The notes: generated by a model not told the origin, from the sequence alone. A DNA stretch of 64,000 bases from M3007 sp964392655 (GCA_964392655.1 CAYMQY010000002.1:9268-73267); one strand, 5' to 3'. Counted from the stretch's first letter, positions 44,503 to 54,487 are shown. Program-made: numbers and translations.

Positions 44503-45777
44503 TCACAGGTCTCGACCAATATCGCGCCGAAAGTATTTGCCCTCAAAATGTACCCGCTCCACTGCCTGAAGGGATTTTGCTACAGCATCGGCGGGTGAAT
44601 TCCCGAACGACGTGATCGCCAGTACCCGGCCGCCATTGGTCACGAGTTGGCCGTCGCGGATTGTGGTGCCAGCATGGAGGTACAACGAGTCTTCCTGTTT
44701 GTCCTGAATTTGAATCGGATCGCCTTTCCGGTAGTCGCCGGGGTAGCCGCCGGCAGTGAGCATGATCGTTGCGGCGGTTTCGGGAATAATTTCGATTTGT
44801 GCCCGATCGAGTTGACCGCCAAGCAAATCCCGAAAAAGGTCGCTCAGGTTGTTTTTCAGTCGGGGAAACACGGCCTCGGTTTCGGGGTCGCCCATGCGGC
44901 AGTTGTACTCGATGACGAACGGGTCGCCCCCGACGTTGATCAGTCCGAAAAACACGAAGCCCTTGTAATCAATGTTTTCAGCGGAAAGTCCTTGCACCGT
45001 GGGTCGGATAATGCGTGTTTCCACTTTTTCCCAAAGTTCGGGCGTCACGAAGGGTACGGGTGAAACAGCGCCCATGCCGCCGGTATTTGGGCCGGTATCG
45101 CCTTCGCCGACGCGTTTGTAATCTTTTGCTTCGGGCAAAATTTTGTACGTCTTGCCGTCGGTGAGGGCAAATACGGAGAACTCGATGCCGGAGAGAAATT
45201 CTTCAATGACCACCCGCCGGCTTGCCTCGCCGAACTGGCCGGCGAGCATGGTGCGCAGGGCGTCAATTGCTTCCGTCCGGTCGTCGAGAATGAGCACACC
45301 CTTGCCGGCAGCCAGTCCGTCGGCTTTGAGCACGAAAGGCGGCGACAGGGTTTGCAGGAAATGCGCGCCGTCTTCCACCGTGGTCACTTCCCGATATCGG
45401 GCGGTAGGAATACCGTGGCGTTCCATGAATTTTTTGGCGAAAGCCTTGGAGCCTTCGAGTTGGGCGCCTGTTGCTGAGGGACCGACCACCCCGATGTGGC
45501 GCAGGTCGGAATCGTTCAGGAAATAGTCCACGATACCGCGCACGAGCGGTTCTTCCGGGCCAACGACCACCATTCCGACCTTGTTTTCGAGCACAAAAGC
45601 CCGGATGGCGGGAAAGTCGGTGGCGGAAATCGGCACGTTGACCCCGCATTCGGCGGTGCCTGCATTTCCCGGGGCAATGAACAATTGGGTACAACCGGGG
45701 TCCTGGGACAATTTCCAGGCGAAAGCATGCTCGCGCCCGCCACCGCCGAGCAGCAGGATAATTTTGGGATCACTCAT
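44503..45777 (-). CDS. purD: Phosphoribosylamine--glycine ligase
   Basis: This 424-residue protein is the usual length. It has GGGGREHAFAWKLS at the N-terminus, the GPEEPLVRGIVDYF motif, the ATP-grasp lysine region (FVLKADGLAAGKGVLI), GPNTGGMGAVSPVPF and the metal-binding EYNCRMGDPETEAVFPRL. It catalyses the second step of de novo purine synthesis (5-phosphoribosylamine + glycine + ATP to GAR). The start overlaps the stop of the coiled-coil gene by 4 nt (ATGA), so translation is coupled. Confidence 0.98.
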   Translation of the reverse strand: MSDPKIILLLGGGGREHAFAWKLSQDPGCTQLFIAPGNAGTAECGVNVPISATDFPAIRAFVLENKVGMVVVGPEEPLVRGIVDYFLNDSDLRHIGVVGPSATGAQLEGSKAFAKKFMERHGIPTARYREVTTVEDGAHFLQTLSPPFVLKADGLAAGKGVLILDDRTEAIDALRTMLAGQFGEASRRVVIEEFLSGIEFSVFALTDGKTYKILPEAKDYKRVGEGDTGPNTGGMGAVSPVPFVTPELWEKVETRIIRPTVQGLSAENIDYKGFVFFGLINVGGDPFVIEYNCRMGDPETEAVFPRLKNNLSDLFRDLLGGQLDRAQIEIIPETAATIMLTAGGYPGDYRKGDPIQIQDKQEDSLYLHAGTTIRDGQLVTNGGRVLAITSFGNSPADAVAKSLQAVERVHFEGKYFRRDIGRDL

Positions 45778-48700
45778 TGTTTCTTTTCGTTTTTCTTCGC
45801 CTCCTCCTGCAGGCGTTGTAGATCAGCCTGCGCCTTTGCGATATCGGCTTGCAGGGTAGTGAGTTGTTGTTGTGCCGAGGTGATTTCCTGTTGTTTTTGG
45901 GTGAGCGCTTGTTGAGCCTGCGCAAGTTTTTGTTGTTCCTCGCGGATTTTTTCGGCTACATCGTTTTTGGTTTTTGCGATTTCGGCAGCGCCTTCGGCCC
46001 GGACATCGGCGATACGTTTGGCTTCATCTTCACGTGTCTGGGCGACAAGTGCAGCAGCGTCCTGTTTCGCTTTGTACACCGCTTCGGAGGCTTCTTTTTG
46101 AGCGGTAGCGGCTTCTTCGGCTGCCCGTTTGCGCGCCTGCTCGGTTTCATTGGCGTATTGCTGGCGCTTTTGTTCTGCATCTTTTCGGGCGGCTGCCACC
46201 TCTGCCGCGGCCTGTGTGCGCACTTCTTCCATTTCTTTTCGGGCGCGTTCCTGGGCGTCGGAGACCTCTTTGGCAGCAGCGGCTTTTTTGTCCGCTACCT
46301 CTTTGTTGGTCAGGGCGATGGCTTCTAGGGCTTGTTGTTTGGTGGCGGCTACTTCGCGGGCCGAGGTTTCTTTTGTTTTGGCTACTTCAGCAGCAGCCTC
46401 CTCTTTGGCTTTGGCAATGTTTTCGACGCTTTCCTGCCGGGCGCGGGCGGCTGTTTCCTTGGCTGTTTTGACCTCTTCGGCCGTCTGCTGGTTGGTATTG
46501 GCTATTTCCTGGGCGGCGCGTTCGCGTGCGTTGGCAAGTTCGGTAGCGAGGCGCTGGCGCTCCTGTGCGGCGCTTTCGCGCGAGATGCGGATGCTGTCGG
46601 CTTCGGCGGTTTTTATGGCAGCTATGGCCTGTGCGCTTTGGCGTTTGGCTTCGGCTACCGAGTTGGCCGATTCCTGCTGCGCGCGCACCTGTGCTTCCCG
46701 GGCGGACTGGATTTCTTTGGCGGCGTTTTCGCGGGCGGCGGCAATTTCAGCGGCGGCTTTTTCGCGGGACGACATAACCTCCTGAGCCGAAGCGCTGGTG
46801 GTTTCCTGTTGTTTTTTCTTTGCTTCGGCTATGGCTGCTGCGGCTTCCTGCTGGATTTGCGCCATGCGTTGATCGGCAGTTTGTTTGGATGAATTGACCT
46901 CCTCGGCATACTTTTTTTGTGCCTGATCGGCATTGGCATTGGCGGACAGAACTTTTGAGCGGGCTTCTTCCTGAGCTTTCGCAACCTCCTGCAGGCTGCG
47001 TTCGCGGGCTTTCAACACCTCATCGGCGCTTTCCTGCCTGATTTTTGCTTCTTTTTCTTTGGCGGCAGCAACGGTTTTGGCCAGTTCTTCCTGAATTTTT
47101 GCGATTTCTTCGGCTGCGCGCTGGCGTGCCGTTTGAACGGCGGTTGCGATGGAATCGCGTTGGGCCTGGGCGCGTGCCTGGGCCTCGGCGATGGCTTTGG
47201 TTGCTTCGTCCTGCACCTGCTGGACGCTCTGGGCCGCGCGTTGGCGGCTGTCGGCCACTTCTTTGGCAATATTCGCCTTGTCGGCTTCGGCTTTTTCGCG
47301 CTGGAACTGCACGTCTTTACGGACTTGCTCTATTTCGTTTGCGGCACGTTTTTTGGCTTCTGCTACTTCCAGTGCACTGGATTCTTTTTGTTTGGCTACG
47401 TTTTCGCGCAAGTCGGCGAGTTCGGCGGCGCTGTTTTGCTCGAACAGGGCTTTTTCTTCGGCGGATTTTCGGCGCGATTCGGACACCTCGTTGGCGAGGC
47501 GTTGTTTTTCGAGCACCGAGTTTTCGCGCATTTTGGCTACCTCGTTTGCGGTCTCTTCGCGGATTTTGAGGATTTCATCGGAGGCCGTGCGTTTGGCACC
47601 CTGTACGTCTTCAGCCGTCTTGCCTTTTTCCTGCTCGGCCATTTTGCGGGCTTCTGCAACGATTTTGGCATTTTCCTCGCGGATGCGTTTGAGTTCGTCT
47701 TCGGCATTGCCACGTGCCGAGGCGATTTCGTCGGCGTACTGGAGTTTGGCCTGGTCAATACGCTCCTTGATTTTGGCTAATTCAACCGCAGCGTTGTCGC
47801 GGGCTTTTTGTATTTCTTCAGCCGAAGCCAGTCGGGCTTTTTGGATATCCTCGCTGGCTTTTCGGCGCTCTTCTTCCACATTCAGGTTGATGCGCGCCAC
47901 GACGGAATCGGCTTTGCTGCGATTTTCAGTGATAATCGCCTGGGTTTCTGCCTTGCTTTTTTCAATTTCGGCCAGACTGGCTTTGCGGGCTTCCAGTACT
48001 TCGTTGGCGTATTCGAGTTTTTTCTGGTTGGCGGCTTCCCGTGCGGCAGCCACCTCCTGTTGCAATTGGGCCTTGATGGTTTCGCCCTTTTCTTTTTCGG
48101 CCTTTATTTCGGCACGGATGGTTTCTTTGGTTTTTTCCAGTTCGCTGCGCAGGTTGGTGACCTCGTCGTCGCTCACCGCAGCATTGCTGGGTTTGGAGCC
48201 GGGTTTTGTGGAACCTGCTGCGGGTTTGCCCTGTGCGGTAGCGCCGGGTTTGGGCGTTTCTGCCGAGCCGTCGGCACTTGCAGCCGGGCGGTTTTTGCGT
48301 TCAATTTCGGCGCCGGGCGTGTTTTTTACTGCGGATACGACAAGCGTATTGTTGAAGCAATTGCAGAGGTTTCTGAATTCGCTTTGCCGGTTGGGGTTAA
48401 TGGTGAATTTATATTTCTGGCGCTCCACAAAATTGATAAAATGCACGTCGGTGATGGTCGTGCCGGCCAGCCACTGGATTGCGTCGAGGTCCAGTTGCAG
48501 GTTGTTGCGGTGAGTGGGTACATTACCAGGCACCACTTCACCCAGCGACACAAACTTGTAGATGCGCTCTTTACCGGTAAAATCAATGAAAACAACCTGG
48601 TCGTCCTGATTGAATTCCGTACCGCCGATGGAGGTCATGGTCGCATAAATGCCTTTTTCGTCGGTAATGAACGAGATGGTGTAGCTGTAGCCGCCACGCA

Positions 48701-48851
48701 CCACAATGGTGGTGTTGTCGGTACGAACAATCTGGATGCTGGATATGGTTTTATTTTCCTTGATGATGGCGGAGCAGTCCTGAGACTGAGCGCTAAACAC
48801 TGTAAATAAGGCGATTAGGAGTGCAGAACAACAGCGGGTGGAGGGTGTCAT
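45774..48851 (-). CDS. Secreted/periplasmic hendecad-repeat coiled-coil protein
   Basis: The ATG at 48851 (MTPSTRCCSALL) gives 1,025 residues with a signal peptide ending FSAQSQ; the frame extends 13 codons upstream. Residues ~22-180 are a globular domain (SSIQIVRTDNTTIVVRGGYS, NFVERQKYKFTINPN, NLCNCFNNT). After a Pro/Ala linker, residues ~225-1015 are an uninterrupted Ala/Glu/Lys/Arg helix. The repeat is often 11 residues (AAAEIAAAREN, AAKEIQSAREA; AAEVAKTKETS, AREVAATKQQA), with heptad-like stretches elsewhere. Hendecads occur in right-handed coiled coils and LEA-type proteins. A fibrous spacer or envelope-spanning role is inferred. Coupled to purD by a 4-nt overlap without obvious functional link. 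Confidence 0.85.
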   Translation of the reverse strand: MTPSTRCCSALLIALFTVFSAQSQDCSAIIKENKTISSIQIVRTDNTTIVVRGGYSYTISFITDEKGIYATMTSIGGTEFNQDDQVVFIDFTGKERIYKFVSLGEVVPGNVPTHRNNLQLDLDAIQWLAGTTITDVHFINFVERQKYKFTINPNRQSEFRNLCNCFNNTLVVSAVKNTPGAEIERKNRPAASADGSAETPKPGATAQGKPAAGSTKPGSKPSNAAVSDDEVTNLRSELEKTKETIRAEIKAEKEKGETIKAQLQQEVAAAREAANQKKLEYANEVLEARKASLAEIEKSKAETQAIITENRSKADSVVARINLNVEEERRKASEDIQKARLASAEEIQKARDNAAVELAKIKERIDQAKLQYADEIASARGNAEDELKRIREENAKIVAEARKMAEQEKGKTAEDVQGAKRTASDEILKIREETANEVAKMRENSVLEKQRLANEVSESRRKSAEEKALFEQNSAAELADLRENVAKQKESSALEVAEAKKRAANEIEQVRKDVQFQREKAEADKANIAKEVADSRQRAAQSVQQVQDEATKAIAEAQARAQAQRDSIATAVQTARQRAAEEIAKIQEELAKTVAAAKEKEAKIRQESADEVLKARERSLQEVAKAQEEARSKVLSANANADQAQKKYAEEVNSSKQTADQRMAQIQQEAAAAIAEAKKKQQETTSASAQEVMSSREKAAAEIAAARENAAKEIQSAREAQVRAQQESANSVAEAKRQSAQAIAAIKTAEADSIRISRESAAQERQRLATELANARERAAQEIANTNQQTAEEVKTAKETAARARQESVENIAKAKEEAAAEVAKTKETSAREVAATKQQALEAIALTNKEVADKKAAAAKEVSDAQERARKEMEEVRTQAAAEVAAARKDAEQKRQQYANETEQARKRAAEEAATAQKEASEAVYKAKQDAAALVAQTREDEAKRIADVRAEGAAEIAKTKNDVAEKIREEQQKLAQAQQALTQKQQEITSAQQQLTTLQADIAKAQADLQRLQEEAKKNEKKQ

Positions 48852-49036
48852 GAACGGATTGGGCAGTAGGTTGAAAATACGATTTTGCAATAGCGCGGCA
48901 ATTTATAGGATTTCCTGCCAGCAAAAAAAAGTTCGAGGCCGTTCGTTTTGCTTTCTCAAACAAATCGGCCGGTTAGTTCCTTGTCAATAACATTTATTTT
49001 AGGGGGACCTGAGCGACAGACGCTTTCGTACAGTGG

Positions 49037-50452
49037 TCAGTGCTTTCGGTACAATTCCAGCCAAACGCCGCAATGTTCCAGTTTATTTACCAGGAGCCAT
49101 TCCCGTTGCAACACCTCGTAATCTGTTTCGGAAAAATCGTTGAATACGTTGGAAGCGAGTATGTACTCGTTTTTATGGTAATTTTTCTCCGAAAAAGTAC
49201 GCCTGTCACCATTCAACAGCAGATGCTCGCCGTAATTGACGTTGGGAAACGCCGTTCCGATGCCTGAAAACGGAATTTTTTCTTTTTCAATATACGCCAG
49301 CATCTCTGCCCGTAACCAGTGATAGGGCCTGTGTGCCAGCGTGCTGTCCCAGTCCATGGAAATTCCGCGCGGATAAATCCAGCAATTGCCCGTTCCAAAT
49401 CCGAGAATTAGCGCTGTCAAAATACTTTTTCTCCACAAAGACCTCAGGTTGAGGTGGCCAAGGAGGTGGATGACCAGCAGGTGCATGGCCAGAAAAGCAG
49501 GTAAAAAATAGCGGTGGGCGGAGAGATTCCGGTACAGCAAGGCGGAAGGGCTAAGGAACAAAATCATTGCCGCAAGTAGCAATGCCCACCGAATCCAGGT
49601 GCCGTCACCGGTTTTTTTTCGCCGCCATTGCACAAAAAGTACACCCAACACGATCCATTCGATGAAACGCCCGAGATCAACCCAACGCCAGCCCAGAACC
49701 AGCAAGTTTTTCAAAAATCCTGCTCCGCTCACCGGTTCAAATGCTGCTGCCCAGGGAGAGCCGGCGTGAAAACCGGTCCAGCCGGTAGCGTTTTGGTGCC
49801 ACCAAAGAAACCAAGCTGCAAACATTGCTCCGGGCAAAAAGACCAGACCTGTACGGAGCGGGTTCGGCAGTTTGCGGGTTTGCACGCCCTGCACCGCCAA
49901 CTGCCATGCGAACAACCCGGCTGCCGTCATCATGCCGCGCATGCTGATGGCGCAAAGGCCGAATATGGCCACAGCAGCGAGTGCGGGACGGTCGTTTGTC
50001 AGGGAAAAAACGGCGAGCAGGAAGAAAAACGCCAGCGGTACATCCGGCCCGATCAGGGCACTTTGACCGGCCAAAACAGGGTCGAGAAATGCCAAAGCAG
50101 CCAGCCCGTATCCCCAACCTTTACCGCCGGCCTGCTCGCCGAGCCGGTACAACAGCATGGCGATGCCAGCCAGCATCGGGAACATAGCCCAATGGCTTGC
50201 AGGCAATGTTTTGCCAAACCAGGTCCATACCACGGCGAGGTAGTACCCGAACACGGGCGGGTGACCGCTGTCAATTTCGGGAGGCAGGGCCGACCAGCGT
50301 AGCGCATTTTCGTAAAAATGGTGGGCGTGTTTGCTGCCCAATTGCACCGTGTCCCAGAAAAACGGGTCGTGTTGCACCCATGCCGTCCAGCCTGCCATAC
50401 AGGCCGTCAAAATTACATAGGGAAGGTATCGCGGTGCCGGAAGAAGGTTCAT
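49037..50452 (-). CDS. GT-C-fold-like multi-pass membrane glycosyltransferase candidate
   Basis: The ATG at 50452 (MNLLPAPRYLPY) gives 471 residues, with roughly ten hydrophobic helices (YLPYVILTACMAGWTAW, FFFLLAVFSL, GLFAWQLAVQ and others). The first extracytoplasmic loop carries PFFWDTVQ and EIDSGHPPVFGYYLAVVW, like the acidic D and HPP motif of GT39/ArnT-type lipid-linked sugar transferases. The C-terminal ~100 residues are soluble. The sugar and acceptor cannot be told. The 5' flank has a short palindromic repeat (GCCAACAGCCAATGGC, about 50478). Confidence 0.7.
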   Translation of the reverse strand: MNLLPAPRYLPYVILTACMAGWTAWVQHDPFFWDTVQLGSKHAHHFYENALRWSALPPEIDSGHPPVFGYYLAVVWTWFGKTLPASHWAMFPMLAGIAMLLYRLGEQAGGKGWGYGLAALAFLDPVLAGQSALIGPDVPLAFFFLLAVFSLTNDRPALAAVAIFGLCAISMRGMMTAAGLFAWQLAVQGVQTRKLPNPLRTGLVFLPGAMFAAWFLWWHQNATGWTGFHAGSPWAAAFEPVSGAGFLKNLLVLGWRWVDLGRFIEWIVLGVLFVQWRRKKTGDGTWIRWALLLAAMILFLSPSALLYRNLSAHRYFLPAFLAMHLLVIHLLGHLNLRSLWRKSILTALILGFGTGNCWIYPRGISMDWDSTLAHRPYHWLRAEMLAYIEKEKIPFSGIGTAFPNVNYGEHLLLNGDRRTFSEKNYHKNEYILASNVFNDFSETDYEVLQREWLLVNKLEHCGVWLELYRKH

Positions 50453-50510
50453 TGTCCAAATATCCACTCAGGAAAGCCAACAGCCAATGGCTAACAGCCA
50501 ACAGCAAAAA

Positions 50511-51080
50511 TCAATGCAACGAACTGCTGACAAGCCGAAGAAATTCGCTGCGGGTTTCGGCATTCCGGAATTCGCCGGTGAAGGCAGAAGTCGTGGTGAC
50601 GCTGTTTTGCTTCTGCACCCCGCGCATCATCATGCAGAGGTGTTTTGCTTCGATTACTACCGCCACACCAAGGGGTTTGAGGGTATCCTGAATAACGTCG
50701 CGGATTTCGAGGGTGAGGCGTTCCTGTACCTGCAAACGCCGCGCGAATACGTCCACCACACGGGGGATTTTACTCAACCCGACAATGTGCCCGTTCGGGA
50801 TGTAGGCCACGTGTGCTTTGCCGAAAAACGGTAGCAGATGGTGTTCACAGAGGGAATACAGTTCGATATCCTTGACCAGCACCATTTCGCTGTAATCCTC
50901 CCGAAACATAGCCGAGCGCAGGATGGATACGGGGTCCTGGTGGTAGCCCTGCGTGAGAAATTGTATGGCTTTGGCAGCGCGTTCGGGTGTTTTGACCAAA
51001 CCTTCCCGCTCGGGCTGTTCGCCGATTTCGGTCAGGATGGATTGGTAATGAAACCGCAGTTGCTCGGTATTGACGGACAT
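50511..51080 (-). CDS. folE: GTP cyclohydrolase I
   Basis: This 189-residue protein has the full FolE signature: TPERAAKAI, SLCEHHLLPFFGKAHVAYIP with C78 and H81, GLSKIPRVVDVFARRLQVQE, and AKHLCMMMRGV with C149 as the third zinc ligand. It converts GTP to 7,8-dihydroneopterin triphosphate, the first step to tetrahydrofolate or pterins. It stands alone on the minus strand, divergent from the LytS-type kinase. Confidence 0.98.
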   Translation of the reverse strand: MSVNTEQLRFHYQSILTEIGEQPEREGLVKTPERAAKAIQFLTQGYHQDPVSILRSAMFREDYSEMVLVKDIELYSLCEHHLLPFFGKAHVAYIPNGHIVGLSKIPRVVDVFARRLQVQERLTLEIRDVIQDTLKPLGVAVVIEAKHLCMMMRGVQKQNSVTTTSAFTGEFRNAETRSEFLRLVSSSLH

Positions 51081-51262
51081 GTGTGTGCAGGTATGGCTAA
51101 AAACTGGTCGGGATCAATGTCCGCATAACAACGGTTTCCGACGCTTGGTTGTGAATCTGGACTCAAGTTTCCGCCCTTTTTCATCCTGCCGAATTTTCGG
51201 TTGATCTAATTTTTGACATGCCTCAAGCACCTTTGTGTTCCTTCGCGCCACTTTTTTACGGC

Positions 51263-52312
51263 ATGAAAGCCCAACGATTCATAGATCGGCTCTACAACCT
51301 GCTCACCCTGCGCCCGGTGTATCACGCCCTGTTTTGGCTGACGCTTTTCGGGCTGATGGTCTGGCTGGGTTATCAGCAAAGCCATGACCTGTGGTTTGTG
51401 CTGGGTAACGAACTGATCAGTTTGTTTTTCTTTGCCGTATTGGTCTACTTTAATCTTTTTTACCTGATCCCCAATTATCTGGCGCGCAATGTCGCGCTAT
51501 ACCTCGGGTTGGTCATCGCGGCTTGCGTGGTGGTGACGCCCATCAAAGTGCTGGTGCTGTATCTAAAGTTTTCTGCTATTTCGCAGATGCAGAACAACCT
51601 GGTGGAAGTACAGGAATCGCTGTACCTCGGTAGTCTGTTGGTCGTATTGCTCTCGACGGTGCTGCGTGTACTTACCGACTGGTGGCGTTATCAGCGCGAG
51701 AAACAGACGCTGCAAACCCAGACGATCCAGTCGGAGTTGCGGTTTTTGAAAAGCCAGATTAACCCGCATTTTCTGTTCAACACGCTCAACAACCTGTACG
51801 CCCTGACCCTGAAAAAGAGCGACAAAGCGCCGGAGATCGTGCTGAAACTGTCCGAAATCATGCGCTACATGCTGTACGAGTGCAACGAAAAGCAGGTGCT
51901 GCTCAGCAAGGAAATTCAGTACATCCACAACTACCTCGATCTGGAGCGGTTGCGTCAGCCGAAAGGCGCCGACATCCAGTTCACCACCGAGGGATTTATT
52001 AGCGACCAGATGATTGCCCCCCTGCTGTTTGTGCCGTTTCTGGAAAACAGTTTCAAACACGGGCTGAACCACCACGTGCAGGGCGGCGGGTATGTGCACC
52101 TGAACTTGCGCGTGCATGGCGACGACCTGGAGTTTGTGGCGGAAAACAGCAAGGCGGAAAAATTGCCACGGCAGGAGCACCCCCGAAGCGGCGGTATCGG
52201 ACTCGTCAATGTGCGCCAGCGGCTGCATATCCTGTACCCGGAAAAACATACCCTGACCGTGGAGGACGAGCCGCACCGGTACACAGCAACATTGCTGCTC
52301 CAACTGAACTGA
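51263..52312 (+). CDS. LytS-type sensor histidine kinase
   Basis: The ATG at 51263 (MKAQRFIDRLYNLL) gives 349 residues; an in-frame ATG at 51218 adds 15 residues. Four membrane helices lie between about residues 20 and 135. The His_kinase domain has QINPHFLFNTLNNLYAL with phospho-acceptor His169. A HATPase-like end follows (PLLFVPFLENSFKHGLNHHV, GGIGLVNVRQRL). There is no periplasmic sensor domain, typical of this small family. It is 84 bp upstream of the LytTR regulator at 52397 on the same strand, its evident partner. Confidence 0.95.
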   Translation: MKAQRFIDRLYNLLTLRPVYHALFWLTLFGLMVWLGYQQSHDLWFVLGNELISLFFFAVLVYFNLFYLIPNYLARNVALYLGLVIAACVVVTPIKVLVLYLKFSAISQMQNNLVEVQESLYLGSLLVVLLSTVLRVLTDWWRYQREKQTLQTQTIQSELRFLKSQINPHFLFNTLNNLYALTLKKSDKAPEIVLKLSEIMRYMLYECNEKQVLLSKEIQYIHNYLDLERLRQPKGADIQFTTEGFISDQMIAPLLFVPFLENSFKHGLNHHVQGGGYVHLNLRVHGDDLEFVAENSKAEKLPRQEHPRSGGIGLVNVRQRLHILYPEKHTLTVEDEPHRYTATLLLQLN

Positions 52313-52319
52313 AAAAAAC

Positions 52320-52351
52320 TTGCTGATTTCTGAACAGAGCAACTACCTTAG
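52320..52351 (+). promoter_or_regulatory. Candidate promoter between the LytS kinase and LytTR regulator genes
   Basis: TTG (52320-52322), a 21-bp spacer and TACCTTAG (52344-52351, one mismatch to TAnnTTTG) have the expected Bacteroidota geometry. The regulator may thus also be transcribed independently of the kinase. Confidence 0.45.
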
Positions 52352-52396
52352 GCCGGCCATTTGATCTATCCTATTTTTTTTCTAACACCAACCCTT

Positions 52397-53119
52397 ATGC
52401 TGAACGTACTCATCGTAGACGACGAACCACTTGCACTTGATGTGCTCGAAACCTATATCGAGCAAATGCCCGAACTGCGCCTTGTCAAACGCTGCTCCAA
52501 CGCGCTGGAGGCTAACGAAGCACTCAAGAACAACGAAATTGACCTCATGTTTCTCGATATACAAATGCCCCAACTAACGGGTATTGACTTCGTGAAAACG
52601 CTGACGAAACCGCCGATGATCGTGTTCACCACGGCTTATGCCAACTACGCGATCCAGGGTTTTGACCTCAACGCGCTGGATTATCTGCTCAAGCCCATCT
52701 CGCTGGAGCGGTTTATGAAAGCCGTCAACAAGGCGATGGAGCAGGCTGATCTGATGAATAATACTTCCGGCAACCACATTCAGGAGTCCTCGGAGTTTTT
52801 CTTTGTAAAGGCCGATAAAAAACTCGTCAAGGTCAATTTTGACGACATGCTCTACATCGAGGGCCTCAAGGATTATGTCATCATCCGGCTCAAAAACAGC
52901 CGTGTCATCACCCTGCAAACCATGAAAAGCCTCGAAGACAAACTCCCGCACGGGCGTTTCAAGCGCATCCACCGCTCCTACATCGTGGCGATGGACAAGA
53001 TTCTGGCCATCGAGGGCAACATGGTAGAAGTGCAGGAAAAGGACAAACCCAAGTTGCTTCCCATTGGGAAAAACTACCGGGACGAACTGTTGGAGTTGAT
53101 TGATAAAAACCGTTTGTAG
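52397..53119 (+). CDS. LytTR-family response regulator
   Basis: The ATG at 52397 (MLNVLIVDDEPLALDVLE) gives 240 residues; a start at 52361 would add a hydrophobic stretch from the leader. The receiver has D8, D9 and phospho-acceptor D54 (LMFLDIQMPQLTG), and the LLKPI lysine. The LytTR domain is at ~135-240 (FVKADKKLVKVNFDDMLYIE, RFKRIHRSYIVAMDKI, LPIGKNYRDELL). It follows its LytS-type kinase. It is convergent with the metalloprotease gene with a 9-bp gap. Confidence 0.96.
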   Translation: MLNVLIVDDEPLALDVLETYIEQMPELRLVKRCSNALEANEALKNNEIDLMFLDIQMPQLTGIDFVKTLTKPPMIVFTTAYANYAIQGFDLNALDYLLKPISLERFMKAVNKAMEQADLMNNTSGNHIQESSEFFFVKADKKLVKVNFDDMLYIEGLKDYVIIRLKNSRVITLQTMKSLEDKLPHGRFKRIHRSYIVAMDKILAIEGNMVEVQEKDKPKLLPIGKNYRDELLELIDKNRL

Positions 53120-53128
53120 GGCACGGCA

Positions 53129-54487
53129 TTACTTTTCAAGCGGCCAAAATGGCGTGGTCGCATACCTGACCGCTGTACTGCCTTCGGTATTGCGAACAAA
53201 AAGCGCCTCTGCCACGAATTTCCGAACCATATTTCCGGGCGCCTCGCCAAGACCGGCTTGCAACAATGCCGGGTCTCCGGCTTTGGAGCAGTATCCCATC
53301 AGCGTACCGTTCAGGGTCATTTTCCCCGGACAGGCCTTTCTCGCGCTTTGAAACATACCGGAAACGTGCCCTTCCGGCCAGCCGCACCATTGGGTGTGCC
53401 TTGAGCCGAGTTGGTGCCCGATTTCGTGTGCGAGTATGGCAGTTGCCCAGGAAAACGTCGGAACGTGCATAACCGACGGTTCTACCGCACTGATCGCAGC
53501 GGCGTATTCCTGCCGGCACAAGCCATCCTGATAACCGGCGCTACCCCGCAACACCTGAGTCGTGCCGACCAGGTGGGCCAGTTCAGAATGACCGAAATCG
53601 CCGCAACTTTTCCGAAATTGTTCCAACACTTGTGCCGGACCGGCGTCGGTTTCGTACAGGCCCTCTTCAGGAACCAGCAGATGCGTGAGGTGCAGATTAA
53701 TTTGCTCGTTGGCATAAAAAGCGGCTACCTGATTGAACAACGCCTCCAGGTACATGGCTGCCCGGCGACCGCTGCCGCAACGCTGAACCAAGGAATGGTC
53801 GGCCTCCAGTGCAATCCGGATATTGGAGCCGGCAGCGGGTGTGTTGGTGGTGTTTCCGCGGGAGACAAAACCCGGCCGGATTTCCTGAACAAGGCACTCG
53901 AAGGGGTTGTCCATGGCGAGGTTTTTGTCCGAATACAACATGTAATCGGCCGTGTTCCCCGGGCGTTGCACTTTACCCAGCACCAGATTGTGGTGCCCGG
54001 CATCCGACACAATACCCCAGACCTCGTCTTCAAAAAAACTGAAGGCGGCCAGTGAATTGGCTGCGCCCCGCAGTACGCCCCGGTAATGAATGCCGGAAGC
54101 CGGGAATTCCGTCAGGCGTTGGGAGCACTCGGGCAGCGAGTTGCCGGACATTCTTGATTCGGGTAAACCGGTTTCCACGCGCACCAAATCCACCACGAGA
54201 ACCGACTCATTGCAGGGCAACACAATTGAAACTGCCTCCTGCCGGGCAGAAATCAGGTGTTGGAGCCGGCCTTTTCTGATGCGTAAAAATTGAGCCGCTT
54301 CGGCAAACCGCGCTGCCGAACTATCCAGAATGCCCGTTTTTTGAAACAGGCGAACACTCCGGAAAGACAACTCCTGTTGTCGCGCCTCCAGCACTTGGGT
54401 TGCAAGCGGCTTCAGCGACTGAGCAGCCGACCCAAAGGCAACGAACAGGAAATAAACCAGCATCAGCAAATGCGCTTGCTTTTGCAT
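53129..54487 (-). CDS. Secreted zinc metalloprotease (metzincin, reprolysin-like)
   Basis: The ATG at 54487 (MQKQAHLLMLVYFLF) gives 452 residues with a signal peptide ending GSAAQS; the frame continues upstream to 54595. An N-terminal prodomain-like part (about 20-210) is followed by a metzincin catalytic domain: HEIGHQLGSRH with H354, E355, H358 and H364, and a Met-turn GTLMGYC at Met397. The preceding CRQEYAAA and conserved Cys residues suggest disulphides. This corresponds to M12B-like peptidases seen in Bacteroidota. No T9SS tail is present, so it probably stays in the periplasm or uses another route. Substrate unknown. Confidence 0.9.
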   Translation of the reverse strand: MQKQAHLLMLVYFLFVAFGSAAQSLKPLATQVLEARQQELSFRSVRLFQKTGILDSSAARFAEAAQFLRIRKGRLQHLISARQEAVSIVLPCNESVLVVDLVRVETGLPESRMSGNSLPECSQRLTEFPASGIHYRGVLRGAANSLAAFSFFEDEVWGIVSDAGHHNLVLGKVQRPGNTADYMLYSDKNLAMDNPFECLVQEIRPGFVSRGNTTNTPAAGSNIRIALEADHSLVQRCGSGRRAAMYLEALFNQVAAFYANEQINLHLTHLLVPEEGLYETDAGPAQVLEQFRKSCGDFGHSELAHLVGTTQVLRGSAGYQDGLCRQEYAAAISAVEPSVMHVPTFSWATAILAHEIGHQLGSRHTQWCGWPEGHVSGMFQSARKACPGKMTLNGTLMGYCSKAGDPALLQAGLGEAPGNMVRKFVAEALFVRNTEGSTAVRYATTPFWPLEK

